Shown: positions 63,652-64,000 of the stretch, one piece after another | Numbering within the stretch: position 1 is the stretch's first letter | How the letters are laid out: every line of letters starts with the position of its first letter | Source of the DNA: Tetrahymena elliotti 4EA | Taxonomy: Eukaryota > Ciliophora > Oligohymenophorea > Hymenostomatida > Tetrahymenidae | Assembly (NCBI GenBank): GCA_000231825.2 | Contig: JH720334.1 | Location: forward strand, 361,804 to 425,803 | Length of the DNA stretch: 64,000 nucleotides | Direction of reading: 5' to 3' | Position numbers and translations under genes: made by a program | The notes under the pieces: generated by a model | What the model was told of the DNA's origin: nothing | The model's database searches: none | The model's input: the letters and a program-made list of their open reading frames with translations, nothing else

Positions 63652-64000
63652 TTGATATTTATATTTGATTTATTTTAAGCTAATTTAGTTATAAAAAATA
63701 TAATATTTATTTTTTAAATCATACAAATATTTTTGTGTCTTCTATTTTTATATGAAAAATAATATCTTAATTTCCCAATTAATATTTAGAGCGGTTTTTA
63801 AAATTATTTTAATTTTTATACATATGATGATTGAGGTTGTAGAATGTCTTAAAATAATTTAATTGTATTCAAAATCCTTTAAATAATATTTTTATCAACG
63901 TCACATAAATTTAAATTATTTTTAAAATTTAGGAGTCAATAAAAGTTACTTACACCAGACAAGTCTTCATTTTAATTATAAAATATAAATTTTAAATAAA
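63652..64000. other. 3' flank of debranching enzyme
   Basis: AT-rich untranslated or intergenic sequence. No telomeric repeat and no further gene before the window ends. Confidence 0.5.

Noticed and set aside
63652..64000. Possible chromosome end
   Set aside because: No CCCCAA/GGGGTT telomere repeats are present.

Overview
The window looks like nuclear DNA of an oligohymenophorean ciliate, most likely Tetrahymena or a close relative. Real reading frames appear only when TAA and TAG are read as glutamine and TGA is the sole stop. The DNA is extremely AT-rich. Introns are mostly about 43-120 bp with GT..AG ends, which argues against Paramecium with its 20-33 bp introns. Translation with the standard code shreds every gene, so the calls below come from re-reading the sequence with the ciliate code. 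No tRNA, rRNA, telomere or CRISPR was recognised.

Layout. Bases 1-13,900 are gene-poor: one broken membrane-protein locus, one intact 266-residue gene of unknown function (5485-6285), and a diverged segmental duplication whose second copy carries a pseudogene of that gene (10130-10435). A GC-rich island (about 10655-10750) and a hairpin-rich, possibly MITE-like element (11163-11297) also lie here. From 14.7 to 35.6 kb the genes are mostly on the minus strand: a C2H2 zinc-finger/AT-hook protein, a CNBD potassium channel, a diaminopimelate epimerase (DapF), a pseudokinase, an AT-hook-like protein and a SWEET/MtN3-like membrane protein. The exception is a plus-strand gene (17528-19490) that joins a PUB domain to a CAP/SCP domain. 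From 37 to 63.7 kb all main genes are on the plus strand: a 1,509-residue Gln/Asn-rich protein with recurrent Phe-Asp-Phe-type motifs, a protein ending in an AP-2 alpha-adaptin-type appendage but lacking the adaptin trunk, an unrecognised 686-residue protein, a 1,582-residue coiled-coil/QN-rich protein, and a complete glycogen debranching enzyme.

How genes may work together. The QN-rich protein and the appendage-only protein are neighbours on the same strand. One is rich in short aromatic/acidic motifs of the sort that appendage domains bind, so an endocytic partnership is a reasonable inference but unproven. The debranching enzyme carries an AMPK-type glycogen-binding module (CBM48) inside the chain, which would tether a glycogen-degrading enzyme to its substrate. 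Other genes show no operon-like logic, as expected in a eukaryote.

Most novel candidates: the PUB-CAP fusion, the CBM48 insertion in the debranching enzyme, the stand-alone alpha-appendage protein next to a Phe-Asp-Phe-rich protein, and a bacterial-type DapF in a ciliate.
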